The notes under the pieces are model-generated. The model saw nothing but the letters and a program-made list of their open reading frames with translations, did no database searches and was not told where the DNA came from. 53,471 bases of DNA from Candidatus Zambryskibacteria bacterium RIFOXYD1_FULL_40_13 (GTDB lineage Bacteria > Patescibacteriota > Minisyncoccia > Phycocordibacterales > DATDWN01), in assembly GCA_001824295.1 (NCBI GenBank), contig MHWY01000004.1, positions 80,841-134,311 on the forward strand. The letters run 5' to 3'. Position 1 is the first letter of the stretch; every line of letters starts with the position of its first letter. Position numbers and translations under genes: made by a program. Shown piece by piece: positions 1-10,959 of this stretch.

Positions 1-2
1 TT

Positions 3-1430
3 ATCGTAACAATACTGTTGTTTGGGGTAGCTGTATTTTTTAGCACATACAAACTTACCGAAAGTCCCCCAACATGGATGGATGAGGGAATAATCATTCA
101 GACAGCACGGGCTATTGCGGATACGGGTCTTTCTGGTATACCAGTGGCCCCAGGTGTTTATGAGTCAGCCGGAATCGTGTCTACGAGCTATCCTGTTACA
201 TATCCAATCGCTTTGGTTTTTAAGTTGTTTGGACCTGGCTTGTTTCAGGCAAGGGTGGTCATGGTCGTATATTTGCTATTACTTTTCATCACGGTGTTTT
301 TCTTGTTAAAACGATTTATATCACCAAAATGGTATCTTTTCTCATTTGCACTATTTGTCACTTTTGCTCCGCTTTATGGACAGGGTAAGAATGTGTTGGG
401 TGAGGTGCCGGGGATGTTTTTTCTGTTTGTTTTTTTGATTACACTTTATTATCAGGAAAAAACAAAGGGGGACTCGGCAATCTTACCTGTGATCAGTGGT
501 TTGTCAGCTGGGTTGTTTGTAGCTACAAAACCAATCTTTATTCTTATTATTCCGGCTGTGGTGGGGGCGCTACTTTTGCGGTGGATTTGGTTAAAAAAGA
601 GTGGGGTTTTATTTAATCATAAACAGATATTTCTATTTGTCTTTCTTGTTACATTGCCAGTTTTTTTGTGGTTTTTGGTTCAGTTTTCAGGGGACTCTAT
701 AAGTACGATTTTTTCTCACTATACAAACCCATACAAAGTAGAGATGGGTTCAGTTATATGGAACAATATAAGATTATTTTTCTCTGATTTTCAGCCAGTA
801 TATTTTTTGTCATTACTTGGAGTTTGGGTTATAGCCTTTGTTTTGAGGTTGTGGAAAAAGGCGGATATTTATTTCTCTGAATGTGTTGCCTTGGCTTTTT
901 CTTTACTTGTGTTTTTGGCTTTTTTCCGCACGCCAGGGTACTACAGATACTTTTTTCCAGCCCAAGTGCTTGCGCTCCTGTATCTGATTCCGAGTGCTGA
1001 GTTCATTGTGTCTAAAATAAAAATATTTACGGAGTCAAAAAAGAAAATAATTATGGTTGGATTTGTGTGTGTTCTTTTCATTATCCATGCCTACGGACTC
1101 CTTTTTACCTCCTGGACTGCAAAGTCATACTCGAGTACAAGAACACAAAATATGCAAGAGTATTTTTCTAAAGTGAAATCTCAAAATATTTTCTTATATC
1201 AGGTTCCTGAGGTGGCCACGTTTTTGCCCGTTGGAAGCTTTTACCAGTTTTTCTATCCCGCACCACTTGTACCTATTGGGGAAGAGTCTCTTTGGGCATT
1301 ATCTTCTGATGCTCTTGATTTGGTGATAGTAAACACAGATAACCTGGAGTCATTTCAGAGGCAGTTTACAACCTTTGAAAAAATAGATACTGTGGAGAGA
1401 TACAGTATTCTTATTAATTCAAAAAAATGA
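3..1430 (+). CDS. Multi-pass membrane glycosyltransferase (GT39/ArnT-like GT-C fold), 5'-truncated by window edge
   Basis: Track start at 18 is a TTG; the frame is open back to position 3 (IVTILLFGVAVFF...). WMDEG motif after TM1 and many TM segments. Confidence 0.75.
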   Translation: MVTILLFGVAVFFSTYKLTESPPTWMDEGIIIQTARAIADTGLSGIPVAPGVYESAGIVSTSYPVTYPIALVFKLFGPGLFQARVVMVVYLLLLFITVFFLLKRFISPKWYLFSFALFVTFAPLYGQGKNVLGEVPGMFFLFVFLITLYYQEKTKGDSAILPVISGLSAGLFVATKPIFILIIPAVVGALLLRWIWLKKSGVLFNHKQIFLFVFLVTLPVFLWFLVQFSGDSISTIFSHYTNPYKVEMGSVIWNNIRLFFSDFQPVYFLSLLGVWVIAFVLRLWKKADIYFSECVALAFSLLVFLAFFRTPGYYRYFFPAQVLALLYLIPSAEFIVSKIKIFTESKKKIIMVGFVCVLFIIHAYGLLFTSWTAKSYSSTRTQNMQEYFSKVKSQNIFLYQVPEVATFLPVGSFYQFFYPAPLVPIGEESLWALSSDALDLVIVNTDNLESFQRQFTTFEKIDTVERYSILINSKK

Positions 1431-2107
1431 AAAACATTGAAGAAAGATTTGAAAGCGTGGGGAACTCTACAACATTTGGCCACATAATAAAGAAATACGA
1501 CCTGGGTACAAAAAAAGTACTGGATATTGGTTGTGGGTATGGTGAATATTTGGCCAAATTTGGTGTCGGCAGTGTTGGTATAACATCCACACAATCTGAG
1601 GTGCAATATGGGCAGGAGAGGAATCTCGATATTCGACCTGGCAATGCTGAACAAATTGACCAAATTAAATTTGAAAACGCGTTTGATTGTATATGGGCAA
1701 ATAACCTTTTTGAACACCTGCTTTCACCCCATGCATTTTTGGTGAGGTTAAAAAGGGTATCAAAGTCAGATGGAAAGATTATTCTTGGTGTTCCGGTAGT
1801 GCCACGGATAGTCTCACTCATGAGACTTAAAGTTTTTGTCGGAGCTCTGGCAAGTAACCACATAAGTTTCTTTACAAAAGAAACCTTGAAACTAACAGTT
1901 GAGAGGGCTGGTTGGGATATAGAGTGTGTATCTCCTTTTATAACAGGAATAGGCTTTGTTGATTCTGTTTTGTCCTGCATTGCTCCACATCTGTATGTTG
2001 TGGCAAAGAATAATACCAAGTTTCATTATCCACCAAAGAAGATAAAGGAATGGGAAGGGGAAGTGTATTACAAAGATTTACTATCAATAAATGGCGATGG
2101 ACAATAG
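1427..2107 (+). CDS. Class I SAM-dependent methyltransferase
   Basis: VLDIGCGYGEYLAKFG motif I; FDCIWANNLFEHL; overlaps upstream stop by 4 nt. Confidence 0.85.
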   Translation: MKNIEERFESVGNSTTFGHIIKKYDLGTKKVLDIGCGYGEYLAKFGVGSVGITSTQSEVQYGQERNLDIRPGNAEQIDQIKFENAFDCIWANNLFEHLLSPHAFLVRLKRVSKSDGKIILGVPVVPRIVSLMRLKVFVGALASNHISFFTKETLKLTVERAGWDIECVSPFITGIGFVDSVLSCIAPHLYVVAKNNTKFHYPPKKIKEWEGEVYYKDLLSINGDGQ

Positions 2108-3230
2108 AACAAAAGTGATAAAGATGTGTTATCTCGCCGACGTGCGAATGCCAACAGAAAAGGCACACGGTATTCAGATTATGAAAACCTGCGAGGCCTT
2201 TGCTGATGTGGGTATTAATATAAAATTATTTGTTCCTAGTTTTCTGTTTTTTAAGAAAGAAGATCCCTTTTTATACTATGGAATCAGAAGGGTTTTTGAA
2301 ATTAAACGACTGTTCAGTATAAGACTTATTCGTCTTGGCCCTATTGGTTTTTCTATTGAGAAATTTATATTTTTTATTTTACTTGTTTTTTCAAAGGATT
2401 TTTGGGCTTCTGATTATATTTTTAGCAGAGACGAAATGCTCACTAGTCTAGCTAGTTTGTTGGGTAAAAAAACCATCTGGGAAGTTCACGTTAGTAGTTA
2501 TAATTTTTTCACAAAAATTGCCATAAGTAGGGCAAACCATATTGTATCAATATCTCAGGGTTTAAAGGACTACTATGTTGCCAAGGGTGTAGATTCAGGA
2601 AAAATACTAGTTGCTCATGATGGCGTGGATTTAAAAATGTTTGACGCCAGTTTCTCTCAAGAGGAAGCAAGAAAAACTCTAGATTTACCAACAGACAAAA
2701 AAATAGTTTTATACACTGGGCATCTTTATGAGTGGAAAGGGGTTGGGGTATTGGCGGAATCAGCAAAGTTTTTTGATGAAGATACACTTTTTTTATTTGT
2801 TGGGGGTACGGAGTATGACAAAAAAATATTTTTGGATAAGTATCAGGGAGTTAAGAACATTAGAGTTATTGGGAACAGGCCTTATTCTGAAGTGCCAATG
2901 TATCTAAAGTCGGCGGATGTTCTAGTTCTCCCAAATAGTGGAAAAAGTGATATATCAAAGTTGTACACCTCACCAATGAAATTGTTTGAATATATGGCTT
3001 CTGGGGTGCCCATAGTGGCTTCAGATTTGCCCTCTATGAGAGAAGTCTTAAATACTAGCAACTCGACTTTGGTGAAATCAGATTCTCCCAGTGCCCTTTC
3101 TCAAGGTATAAAAACAGTTTTTGATAATACCGGTAGTGCTGGTATACTTGCCAAACAGGCACTTCACGATGTTGATATTTTTTCTTGGGAGAGCAGAATA
3201 AAAAAAATATTGAGTGTAATAGAAAAATAA
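2091..3230 (+). CDS. GT4-family glycosyltransferase
   Basis: Glycosyl transferase group 1 pattern: HDGVDLKMF, LYTGHLYEWKG, PMKLFEYMASGVPIVASDLPSMREVL. Confidence 0.88.
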   Translation: MAMDNRTKVIKMCYLADVRMPTEKAHGIQIMKTCEAFADVGINIKLFVPSFLFFKKEDPFLYYGIRRVFEIKRLFSIRLIRLGPIGFSIEKFIFFILLVFSKDFWASDYIFSRDEMLTSLASLLGKKTIWEVHVSSYNFFTKIAISRANHIVSISQGLKDYYVAKGVDSGKILVAHDGVDLKMFDASFSQEEARKTLDLPTDKKIVLYTGHLYEWKGVGVLAESAKFFDEDTLFLFVGGTEYDKKIFLDKYQGVKNIRVIGNRPYSEVPMYLKSADVLVLPNSGKSDISKLYTSPMKLFEYMASGVPIVASDLPSMREVLNTSNSTLVKSDSPSALSQGIKTVFDNTGSAGILAKQALHDVDIFSWESRIKKILSVIEK

Positions 3231-3934
3231 TGAAAAACGTTGTAATCATCCCAACCTATAACGAGAAAGAAAATGTTGGCATTATTATCCCAATGATTTT
3301 TAATTTATGCCCAGGTGTCATTGTTTTGGTTGTTGACGACAATTCTCCAGACGGAACAGGAGGTGAAGTAAAAAAGCTACAGAAAAATTATAAAAATCTA
3401 GACCTCTTAGAAAGAGAAAAGAAAGATGGTCTTGCCAAAGCGTACATACACGCCTTTAAAGAGGTACTTAAAGACAAGGAAGTCAGTACGGTTATTATGA
3501 TGGATGCGGACCTCTCTCATGACCCGAAGCATCTAAATGATATGATTGAGCTACGAAAAAAATATGACATAGTGGTTGGGTCACGATATGTTGAGGGTGG
3601 AAGAACTGAGGGGTGGGAATTATATCGAAGAGTTCTTAGTCGTTTTGGAAATATATATGCAAAGCTAATTACCAGAATGCCAATAAATGAGTGTACTGGT
3701 GGTTTTAATGCTATCAATGCGGATGTACTACGGCGAATATCTCTTGATGAAATAAATGTTGCCGGCTACGCATTTATAATGCATTTCAAATATATGCTTT
3801 TTAAATCTGGTGCAACCTTCATTGAAATTCCAATTTGTTTTAAAAATAGAGTGGAGGGTGTGTCAAAACTTTCCAACATGATTATTCGTGAGGGCATACT
3901 AGCTCCGTGGAAAATGATTTTCTCTAAGGAATAA
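3230..3934 (+). CDS. GT2 polyprenol/dolichol-phosphate mannosyltransferase-like protein (soluble Dpm1 type)
   Basis: ATG at 3230; VVIIPTYNEKENVGIII, VVDDNSPDGTG, MDADLSHDP, VVGSRYVEGG. Confidence 0.88.
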   Translation: MKNVVIIPTYNEKENVGIIIPMIFNLCPGVIVLVVDDNSPDGTGGEVKKLQKNYKNLDLLEREKKDGLAKAYIHAFKEVLKDKEVSTVIMMDADLSHDPKHLNDMIELRKKYDIVVGSRYVEGGRTEGWELYRRVLSRFGNIYAKLITRMPINECTGGFNAINADVLRRISLDEINVAGYAFIMHFKYMLFKSGATFIEIPICFKNRVEGVSKLSNMIIREGILAPWKMIFSKE

Positions 3935-4588
3935 CTCAATATCTTCCGGTTTTAAAACAAACCAGCATGTCATAAAAAGCGAACTTACACTTAGGTGATA
4001 CTTGAATTTTAGTTTTGGAAATTTATTTTTAAAATATGATTTAGTAAATAGTTCGTCATCTGCCCACACACCTTTAAGTTTTCTTATGTTTCTATTAAAC
4101 CACATGATTGTAATCATGTGAGGGCTTCTAGTTGGAACTTCAATAATCACTGTCTTCTTAGTAACTCTTGCTTGTTCAGATAAGAATTTTTTTTGTTCCT
4201 CTTTGCTAAAGTGTTCAAATAGTCCCAGGGAGTAAGAAGTTTCTACGGATTTGTTTGGAAGAGGTAACTTCAATGCGTCGCCCAGTATTATCTCGCATTC
4301 CTTCGCAATATTCTTTCCAATCTCATAAGCTCTTGGTGTTTTTTCAACACCAACACATCTAGCACCTGTCTTTTTGCATATATAATCCAGAGTTTGAGCA
4401 GTTCCAGCCCCTGTTTCTAGATAGCTTGTACTTTTTCCGCTTAATTTTATAACCGTCTCTGCAAATGTGCCCTTGAAGTATTTTTTTCGAGCTAAATGGA
4501 CTGCTTTTTCAAAAATAGAGTTACCTCTTTTAGAGGCATAATATTTGTTCCACATATCTACACTATTGTCGTGTTCTAAATCTTGCAT
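3899..4588 (-). CDS. Class I SAM-dependent methyltransferase
   Basis: YLETGAGTAQTLDYI motif, LGLFEHFSKEEQ; tail-to-tail overlap with upstream CDS. Confidence 0.75.
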   Translation of the reverse strand: MQDLEHDNSVDMWNKYYASKRGNSIFEKAVHLARKKYFKGTFAETVIKLSGKSTSYLETGAGTAQTLDYICKKTGARCVGVEKTPRAYEIGKNIAKECEIILGDALKLPLPNKSVETSYSLGLFEHFSKEEQKKFLSEQARVTKKTVIIEVPTRSPHMITIMWFNRNIRKLKGVWADDELFTKSYFKNKFPKLKFKYHLSVSSLFMTCWFVLKPEDIELFLRENHFPRS

Positions 4589-4739
4589 TTAACAATTATA
4601 TATTATAGCCAATAGATATCCAATGTGGGTGGTAAAAATGGTAAAGCCCAATTGCAAAAAACAGTTTTAATTGCTATCCTGGTGAGGATTGGGTTTAGAC
4701 ACTCGACGGATCAATAAATTTTAGTTAGTCTTAATATTT

Positions 4740-5483
4740 ATGAGCGATCAACATAAACCGGAACTATCTGTTGTAATTCTTTGTTATAAAGCCGGAGAAT
4801 TTGCGCAAGCCTTTGTTGCTCAAGTGGAAAAAGTTTTAGAAGAACATGCTCTAAATTCCTACCAGCTTGTTTTGGTAGCTAATTATAATGGAGATGAAGT
4901 GTCTTCAGACATAACTCCTAATGTAGTAAAAGGACTTGCCCAAAAAAACTCAAAGTTAAAAGTAGTTTCCATGGTCAAGAAAGGTATGATGGGCTGGGAT
5001 ATGCGTAGCGGATTTGAAGCAGCTGATGGTAAGAATATTGCAGTTATCGACGGCGATAACCAAATGCCACCGAAAGATATAGTCAGGGTATATCAGGCGC
5101 TTAAATTAGGCAACTATGATATGGTTAAAACTTATCGTCAAGAAAGACACGATGGGACTTGGCGTTTTTTCATCTCTACAATTTATAATTTTTTACTCAA
5201 AGTTTTTTTTCCAAGAGTAAAGGTTCGGGATGCCAATTCAAAACCAAAAATTTTTACCAGAGAGGCTCTCGAGAAGCTGAAGTTGACTTCTAATGATTGG
5301 TTTATAGATGCAGAAATAATCATTCAGGCTAGCCGTTTGAATTTTTCAATAAAGGAAATCCCTACTATTTTTTATGTAAACAAACAAAGGTCTTCCTTTC
5401 TAAAATTTAAAGCAATCCTAGAATTTATCAGTAATCTAATTAGATATCGAATTAAAATGTTTAAAGGCACACTACTAGATTGA
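4740..5483 (+). CDS. GT2 glycosyltransferase
   Basis: LSVVILCYKAGE...IAVIDGDNQMPPKD...DAEIIIQASRLNFSIKEIP. Confidence 0.82.
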   Translation: MSDQHKPELSVVILCYKAGEFAQAFVAQVEKVLEEHALNSYQLVLVANYNGDEVSSDITPNVVKGLAQKNSKLKVVSMVKKGMMGWDMRSGFEAADGKNIAVIDGDNQMPPKDIVRVYQALKLGNYDMVKTYRQERHDGTWRFFISTIYNFLLKVFFPRVKVRDANSKPKIFTREALEKLKLTSNDWFIDAEIIIQASRLNFSIKEIPTIFYVNKQRSSFLKFKAILEFISNLIRYRIKMFKGTLLD

Positions 5484-5534
5484 AAAGAGGGGAAAAATTG
5501 AAAAAAATTCTTCATTTGTTATACTGGAAGGGAC

Positions 5535-7526
5535 ATGGAATTATTCTTGGCGATTATTTTTTTAGGGGCAACCATTTTTTTTGGTTATGTTTTAGGGCGT
5601 TATGTTTTAGGTGAAAATCGGGTTTTTGCCCTAATACCCGTTTCAGTCATACTCGGAATTAACGGATATATTTTTCTTGTTAACGCTAGTTCATACATTA
5701 TACCAATCAGGATTAACGTCTGGATTATGCTTATTCTCGTTGTAGTTTTATCGGTGGGTATTTTTATATATAGACGACAGAAGGTGTCGGCACTTACGTC
5801 CGTTTTCACTACTAGGCAACTTAGATTCTTGTTTATCATGGCGACGCTCATTTCACTCTCTTCTGGTTTGATTGCCATTAAATCACTTGCGCTTGACGAT
5901 CTTAATATTGCCCATTTACCGCTTGCAAGGACAATTGCGGAAGGTAATTTCCCAGTAGTAGATCCAAGTGCTCCCAGCCATATTTTCTCATCTCACTATG
6001 GTCCTGATTTGGCTACTGCTATCCTTAACATCATCACACAGATTCCGTTGTGGCTGGGGTATGATCTACAGACTTTTCTCTTTAGCGGTTTCCTTTTTCT
6101 CATGCTCTTTGTTTTGGTCTACGATATAACTAAACGATATTGTGCATCACTTGTGGCGTCGCTTCTCTTCCTCTTTGGCACCGGCTTTCAATGGCTCTAT
6201 TTTTTTACTGAGGGTATTCCTGTCTTATGGCAACGCTATGTTGGTGGCGAAGTAGTAATAGCACCATGGCGTTTCTTGGCAGATGTTGCTTTTCCCCAAT
6301 TGAATACGAGTTATATCTATAGTATGCACAACCATTCTATTGTTGTAGGGGTGCCGATGCTCATCCTTGCTTTGTGGTTATATTTCAAATCTCTCTCAGC
6401 CAATACGACGCGTCAATCTATTGTGTATGTCGTCTTTTCCTCCATTTCCTATGCGTATGTGGCGCTTCATCTTGAACCACATTTCGTAATTACTGCGATA
6501 GCCTTCTTGACACTTTTGGTTATAGCGTTTATTGACCGGTGGTTACCTTGGTTTGGTGACACATTTTCTCTCGTGAGGTCAAAAGTTTTCCTGCGTAATA
6601 CGATTGTCTTGCTGGTAATCAGTGTTGGTTTGTCTCTTGTACAAGGGGGTATTATCACATCACTTTTATATGGTAGTGATAATGCCAGCATTACGTTTGT
6701 CAAAGATTGGCAGGAGTTTACTTATTTTAACCTTGCCCCAGATCCAGCTGGTCTAAATGACCCGAGCACCTTTATTTATCTCCTCAGCTTCGATTTTTTC
6801 GTTCAGTTTGGCTTACCACTCTTACTCATTATCCCAGCCCTAGTATATTTTATTCGGAGAAGGAATGGAGAGTTTTTGTTCCTTGCCATTATAGGACTCG
6901 GGGCATTTGTCGTACCCTACTTATTTAGACTACCGTCAAGAAATTGGGAGATGTCTAGATTCTTTTTAATCGCGATCCCTTTATTTTGTTTAATCATCGG
7001 CGTATTTCTTGAGGCATGGTATCGAAGGGCGATTTCCTCATTTGGACGCCGGAGTATCGTAATTCTTGGAATTCTTGTGGGTCTGACTGGGGTGATTTCT
7101 CATTTCATGTTTGCTGTGTCTAATCTCGATCGATTTGGTCAACTTGGACCACTTATTATGCGACCACCAGCTCCCAGCACAATCGATGCCTTAGCCTACA
7201 GTTGGGTTAACACAAACACCACCCTCAAGGATCGGTTCTTCCCTTATGATCCAAATTTTATTCTTTATACTGGTCGGTATACTCCAGGTGCACCATATAA
7301 CTTTACTTTCAGCCATCGTAATGTCGAGCGTGCCTGGTACAATAAAATTATCGCCGAATGTTCGCCTGAAGCATTCCGATTTTTTGGGATCAATTATCTG
7401 TATGTAAGTCCTGAATTTCCAATTAAGAATCCCGTCGATTGTTTTAAAAAATTGAAGGCACAGCAAGTCTATGAATTCACGTCAGGCGTTGATTACCGAC
7501 AGGTCTATACTTTTCCAAGTAATTAA
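5535..7526 (+). CDS. Large multi-pass membrane protein, GT-C-like
   Basis: 663 aa, many TM helices with soluble C-terminus; glycan-locus context. Confidence 0.6.
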   Translation: MELFLAIIFLGATIFFGYVLGRYVLGENRVFALIPVSVILGINGYIFLVNASSYIIPIRINVWIMLILVVVLSVGIFIYRRQKVSALTSVFTTRQLRFLFIMATLISLSSGLIAIKSLALDDLNIAHLPLARTIAEGNFPVVDPSAPSHIFSSHYGPDLATAILNIITQIPLWLGYDLQTFLFSGFLFLMLFVLVYDITKRYCASLVASLLFLFGTGFQWLYFFTEGIPVLWQRYVGGEVVIAPWRFLADVAFPQLNTSYIYSMHNHSIVVGVPMLILALWLYFKSLSANTTRQSIVYVVFSSISYAYVALHLEPHFVITAIAFLTLLVIAFIDRWLPWFGDTFSLVRSKVFLRNTIVLLVISVGLSLVQGGIITSLLYGSDNASITFVKDWQEFTYFNLAPDPAGLNDPSTFIYLLSFDFFVQFGLPLLLIIPALVYFIRRRNGEFLFLAIIGLGAFVVPYLFRLPSRNWEMSRFFLIAIPLFCLIIGVFLEAWYRRAISSFGRRSIVILGILVGLTGVISHFMFAVSNLDRFGQLGPLIMRPPAPSTIDALAYSWVNTNTTLKDRFFPYDPNFILYTGRYTPGAPYNFTFSHRNVERAWYNKIIAECSPEAFRFFGINYLYVSPEFPIKNPVDCFKKLKAQQVYEFTSGVDYRQVYTFPSN

Positions 7527-7530
7527 AAAA

Positions 7531-9291
7531 ATGAGTACAATCCGGACAATAATTCAAAAACATTGGTCAGTGGCTATGCTTGCACTAATCATTGGTTTGA
7601 TCTGCGTTCTACCTTTTTTGTATTTTTCTGGTGCGATTGGAGATAATTACAAGGGTTTTTTTCTTGCCGGTTCTTATGACGAAGAATTTTATTGGGGGAT
7701 AGTTGACCAAGTTCGTGATGGTAAATCTGTTGATGGAAATCCATATATTTATGAACAAAGAGATTCTGGAGCTAATTTCCGTTACCACCCGATAGAATAC
7801 GTTTTAGGACAAGTAGAACAGTTCGCCTCTATAGATAGTTTTGCTGTAACGACAAAATTTTTATTTCCAGCCATTCTTGCTATTGCGGTTTATTTTTTAT
7901 TTATTGTTTTAGGATTATCTAGAATGGGGGCTGTAGTCGGAGCGACAATTGTTCTCCTCGGGAATGAATTAGCTCCGTTAGCAATAGGACAAATATTTAA
8001 AACCGTAACTCTTTCTGGTGGGCCACACAGCTTTCTTTATTATGTCAGGCCTGTTAACCCTGCCGTTAGTGCGATTTTATTCTTTGGATTACTTGCTCTA
8101 TTTTATCGCTTGTTTAGTGAGCCAAGTCGGGGGCGTGCTATTCTATTAGGCGCTGGAGTGGGTCTTATGACTTACATTTATTTTTTCTATTGGAATTATC
8201 TCACTATCCTTTTGGGACTTATTATCATTTTATCTATTTGCTTTAAGCTCTGGAAATTATTTCGTTTAACTCTGCTTGCCTTATTAGTCGATTTATTAGT
8301 CTCTTCACCATATTTATTTAAAATTCTTCATACGTTCCTTAATCCAAGTCTTGACCAAACTACCATGGCCAAAAACTTTATTTCAACTCATCATTTCATA
8401 ATTGAAAAAATGATTATTGCGCCACTTTTGTTACTGGGTATTTTGTGGTTCATAGACTGGTATAGGAATAATACCCTAGTCGCTAATCCAGAGAAAAAAC
8501 CATTAATTTTCGTTGGTCTGTTACTCGTGACAGGACTTATTGCAAGTAACCAACAAGTCATAACGGGTATAGAAATTCAACAGTTTCACTATCATTTCTC
8601 CACAAACATACCCGCCTTTTTGATTACCATGAGTTTGATTTTTGGGCTATTTCTGACTCGATTACCGAAAAAATGGCAGATAACTTTAGCATCACTAGTT
8701 GTATTTATTTTTGTTGCACATGCGTCGCTCATTCAGACATATTCATATGGGTATAATTTTCAGGAAACCTTAGATAATCAAAGATATATTCCTGCTTTCA
8801 ATTGGTTAAATGAAAATACAAATAACGAAGATGTAGTTTTCACACAAGTTAGATTGTCCGGCCTCTTGCCGATTTATACACACAACTATGTCTATGGAGC
8901 ATTGTGGGCGTCTGCCTTTCCAGTTCCACAAGAAAGATTGGAGCATAACTACTTTACAAATATTGCTTTCGCCAATGTCACAGGCAGTCTTGCCCCCGAT
9001 TATTTCTACGACCCGATAAATCGTAATGCATTAGGTCAATATATATTTGAAGGTCAGTATTGGAGAGCAACTTGTGGAAGTTTCGGTTGTTTTCCAGATG
9101 AAACGCTAGATAATTTAATTCTAAAATATAAACAATTTTTGAAACAGCCAATATCTCTAAATCTTAAAAAGTATCGAGCTGATTATGTCTTATGGGACTT
9201 AAGAAAAGATAAAGACTGGAAACTGGACCAGTATAAATTTTTAGAAAAAGTATTTACGGGGGATGAAGTTTCTATTTACCGAGTTCGTTAA
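7531..9291 (+). CDS. Large multi-pass membrane protein, GT-C-like
   Basis: Probable ATG at 7531 (MSTIRTIIQKHWSVAML) rather than 7471; many TM helices. Confidence 0.6.
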   Translation: MSTIRTIIQKHWSVAMLALIIGLICVLPFLYFSGAIGDNYKGFFLAGSYDEEFYWGIVDQVRDGKSVDGNPYIYEQRDSGANFRYHPIEYVLGQVEQFASIDSFAVTTKFLFPAILAIAVYFLFIVLGLSRMGAVVGATIVLLGNELAPLAIGQIFKTVTLSGGPHSFLYYVRPVNPAVSAILFFGLLALFYRLFSEPSRGRAILLGAGVGLMTYIYFFYWNYLTILLGLIIILSICFKLWKLFRLTLLALLVDLLVSSPYLFKILHTFLNPSLDQTTMAKNFISTHHFIIEKMIIAPLLLLGILWFIDWYRNNTLVANPEKKPLIFVGLLLVTGLIASNQQVITGIEIQQFHYHFSTNIPAFLITMSLIFGLFLTRLPKKWQITLASLVVFIFVAHASLIQTYSYGYNFQETLDNQRYIPAFNWLNENTNNEDVVFTQVRLSGLLPIYTHNYVYGALWASAFPVPQERLEHNYFTNIAFANVTGSLAPDYFYDPINRNALGQYIFEGQYWRATCGSFGCFPDETLDNLILKYKQFLKQPISLNLKKYRADYVLWDLRKDKDWKLDQYKFLEKVFTGDEVSIYRVR

Positions 9292-10000
9292 AGTTATTGA
9301 CCCTCCCTCTTATTTTAGTAAGTTGAAACAAGACCTGAAAATAGGCAAGTGGGCCAACCTTGCTACCTGATTTATGCGTCCACTTAACACCAACCTCCTT
9401 GATTTTGAAGTTCATTTTCTGGGCAAGGGCGAGGACCTCAATATCGAAGCCCCAACCAGTCGTCTGTACATAAGGAAATATCGCGTTTGCTGATTTTGCA
9501 CTAAATAACTTAAATCCACGCTGGGTATCTAAAAATGGAATACCTGTAATGTAGCGAATTAGCCGATTGCCAATTTTACCAGACACACTACGTATAAAAG
9601 ATTCGTGTTTTTTTATCTCTGCATCTTCGGTCGCGATGGAACCTATGACAATATCATTTTGATTAGTGTACTGAAGAAGCTTATCTAGCTCTTCAATCGG
9701 GGTTGCATTATCAGCGTCAGTGAATATTCGCCACAACCCCGTGGACTTTAACATTCCCGCACAAACCGCGGCGCCCTTTCCTAGGTTTTTTTCAAAAGAT
9801 ATCAAATGTAGGTTTTTTATTGTGTCTAAGTAAGAAGATACTATTTGTGATGTCTTGTCTACAGACCCATCATTAACGACTATTATTTCATAAGTTATAT
9901 TTTTTTTGTTTAAAAAATCTACGATCGATTTAAGGGTTGATTCAATCCTACCTTCTTCATTGAAGGCGGGTATTATTACTGATAAAAAAAACTCATGCAT
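9272..10000 (-). CDS. GT2 glycosyltransferase (dolichyl-phosphate beta-glucosyltransferase/ALG5-like)
   Basis: LSVIIPAFNEEGRIESTLKSI, IVVNDGSVDKT, IFTDADNATPIEEL, DTQRGFKLF. Confidence 0.85.
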   Translation of the reverse strand: MHEFFLSVIIPAFNEEGRIESTLKSIVDFLNKKNITYEIIVVNDGSVDKTSQIVSSYLDTIKNLHLISFEKNLGKGAAVCAGMLKSTGLWRIFTDADNATPIEELDKLLQYTNQNDIVIGSIATEDAEIKKHESFIRSVSGKIGNRLIRYITGIPFLDTQRGFKLFSAKSANAIFPYVQTTGWGFDIEVLALAQKMNFKIKEVGVKWTHKSGSKVGPLAYFQVLFQLTKIRGRVNNFNELGK

Positions 10001-10005
10001 GTTTA

Positions 10006-10959
10006 TTATTTTTTGTGGTCGTTAACAATATCTCTAATTATAAATCTAGGTCTTCCTTTTACTTCTTCAAATATCTTTCCGATATATTCTCCCATTATAC
10101 TCAAGGTTAGTAGTTGAATTGAGGCAAAAAACAATATCATCACAATTATAGTTGAAAATCCTTGTGGTGCTCCATAGATGAGGAACAGAACGAGATATAC
10201 CACTATTCCTATCAAGGCAAGTATTGTCGTGCAGATGGCAATGTACGTGACGATTTCAAGTGGCTTATATGAAAATGAGAATATCGCTTTTCTCGCCCAA
10301 CGAAAAGCACTCAAGAGCCCTTTTGTGGAAACGGATGCCCTGCCATCAAACCTCTCTGGTCTCTTATAACTTATCCCAGTACTTTTGTAACCAACCCACG
10401 CTCGCAATCCTCTAATGAATCTGTCTCTTTCGGGAAGACTGTTTATATGGTCAACGACAACCCTATCCATTAAGGAGAAATCTCCCGCATCATTTGGTAT
10501 TTTTATATATGCACTATAACTAAATAATAGATAAAACAAGTGGTAAAGGTGTTGTTTTAGTTTTCCCATACTTTTCTCTCTCTCCTTTCGTATCCCATAG
10601 ATGACCATATTTCCCTCTAACCATTTTTTAACGAATTCCTCAATTAACTCTGGTGGGTCCTGAAGGTCTCCATCCATCAAGACAACCGCATCTCCTGTGG
10701 CTTGTATCATTCCGCTTGTAAAGCCGGCTTGTGCTCCAAAATTTCTTGAATGGTTAATTATAGTTAAATTGTTGTCTTTTGAAGCTATTTCTCTCAACAA
10801 CACTTCCGAATTATCTGGACTGGCATCATTAATATATATGATTTCGTATGATGGGGTGATTTTCTTGAGTGTTTCAGAGAGTCTGCCATAAAGGGCCTTG
10901 ATTGCTAATTCATCAAAATAACAAACGACAACCACTGATATTTTTTTTGTTGTAATCAT
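10006..10959 (-). CDS. GT2 glycosyltransferase with two C-terminal TM helices (ArnC/GtrB-like)
   Basis: VVVCYFDELAIKALY, YINDASPDNSE, LMDGDLQDPPELI, C-terminal TM pair then LSIMGEYIGKIFEEVKGRPRFII. Confidence 0.9.
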   Translation of the reverse strand: MITTKKISVVVVCYFDELAIKALYGRLSETLKKITPSYEIIYINDASPDNSEVLLREIASKDNNLTIINHSRNFGAQAGFTSGMIQATGDAVVLMDGDLQDPPELIEEFVKKWLEGNMVIYGIRKEREKSMGKLKQHLYHLFYLLFSYSAYIKIPNDAGDFSLMDRVVVDHINSLPERDRFIRGLRAWVGYKSTGISYKRPERFDGRASVSTKGLLSAFRWARKAIFSFSYKPLEIVTYIAICTTILALIGIVVYLVLFLIYGAPQGFSTIIVMILFFASIQLLTLSIMGEYIGKIFEEVKGRPRFIIRDIVNDHKK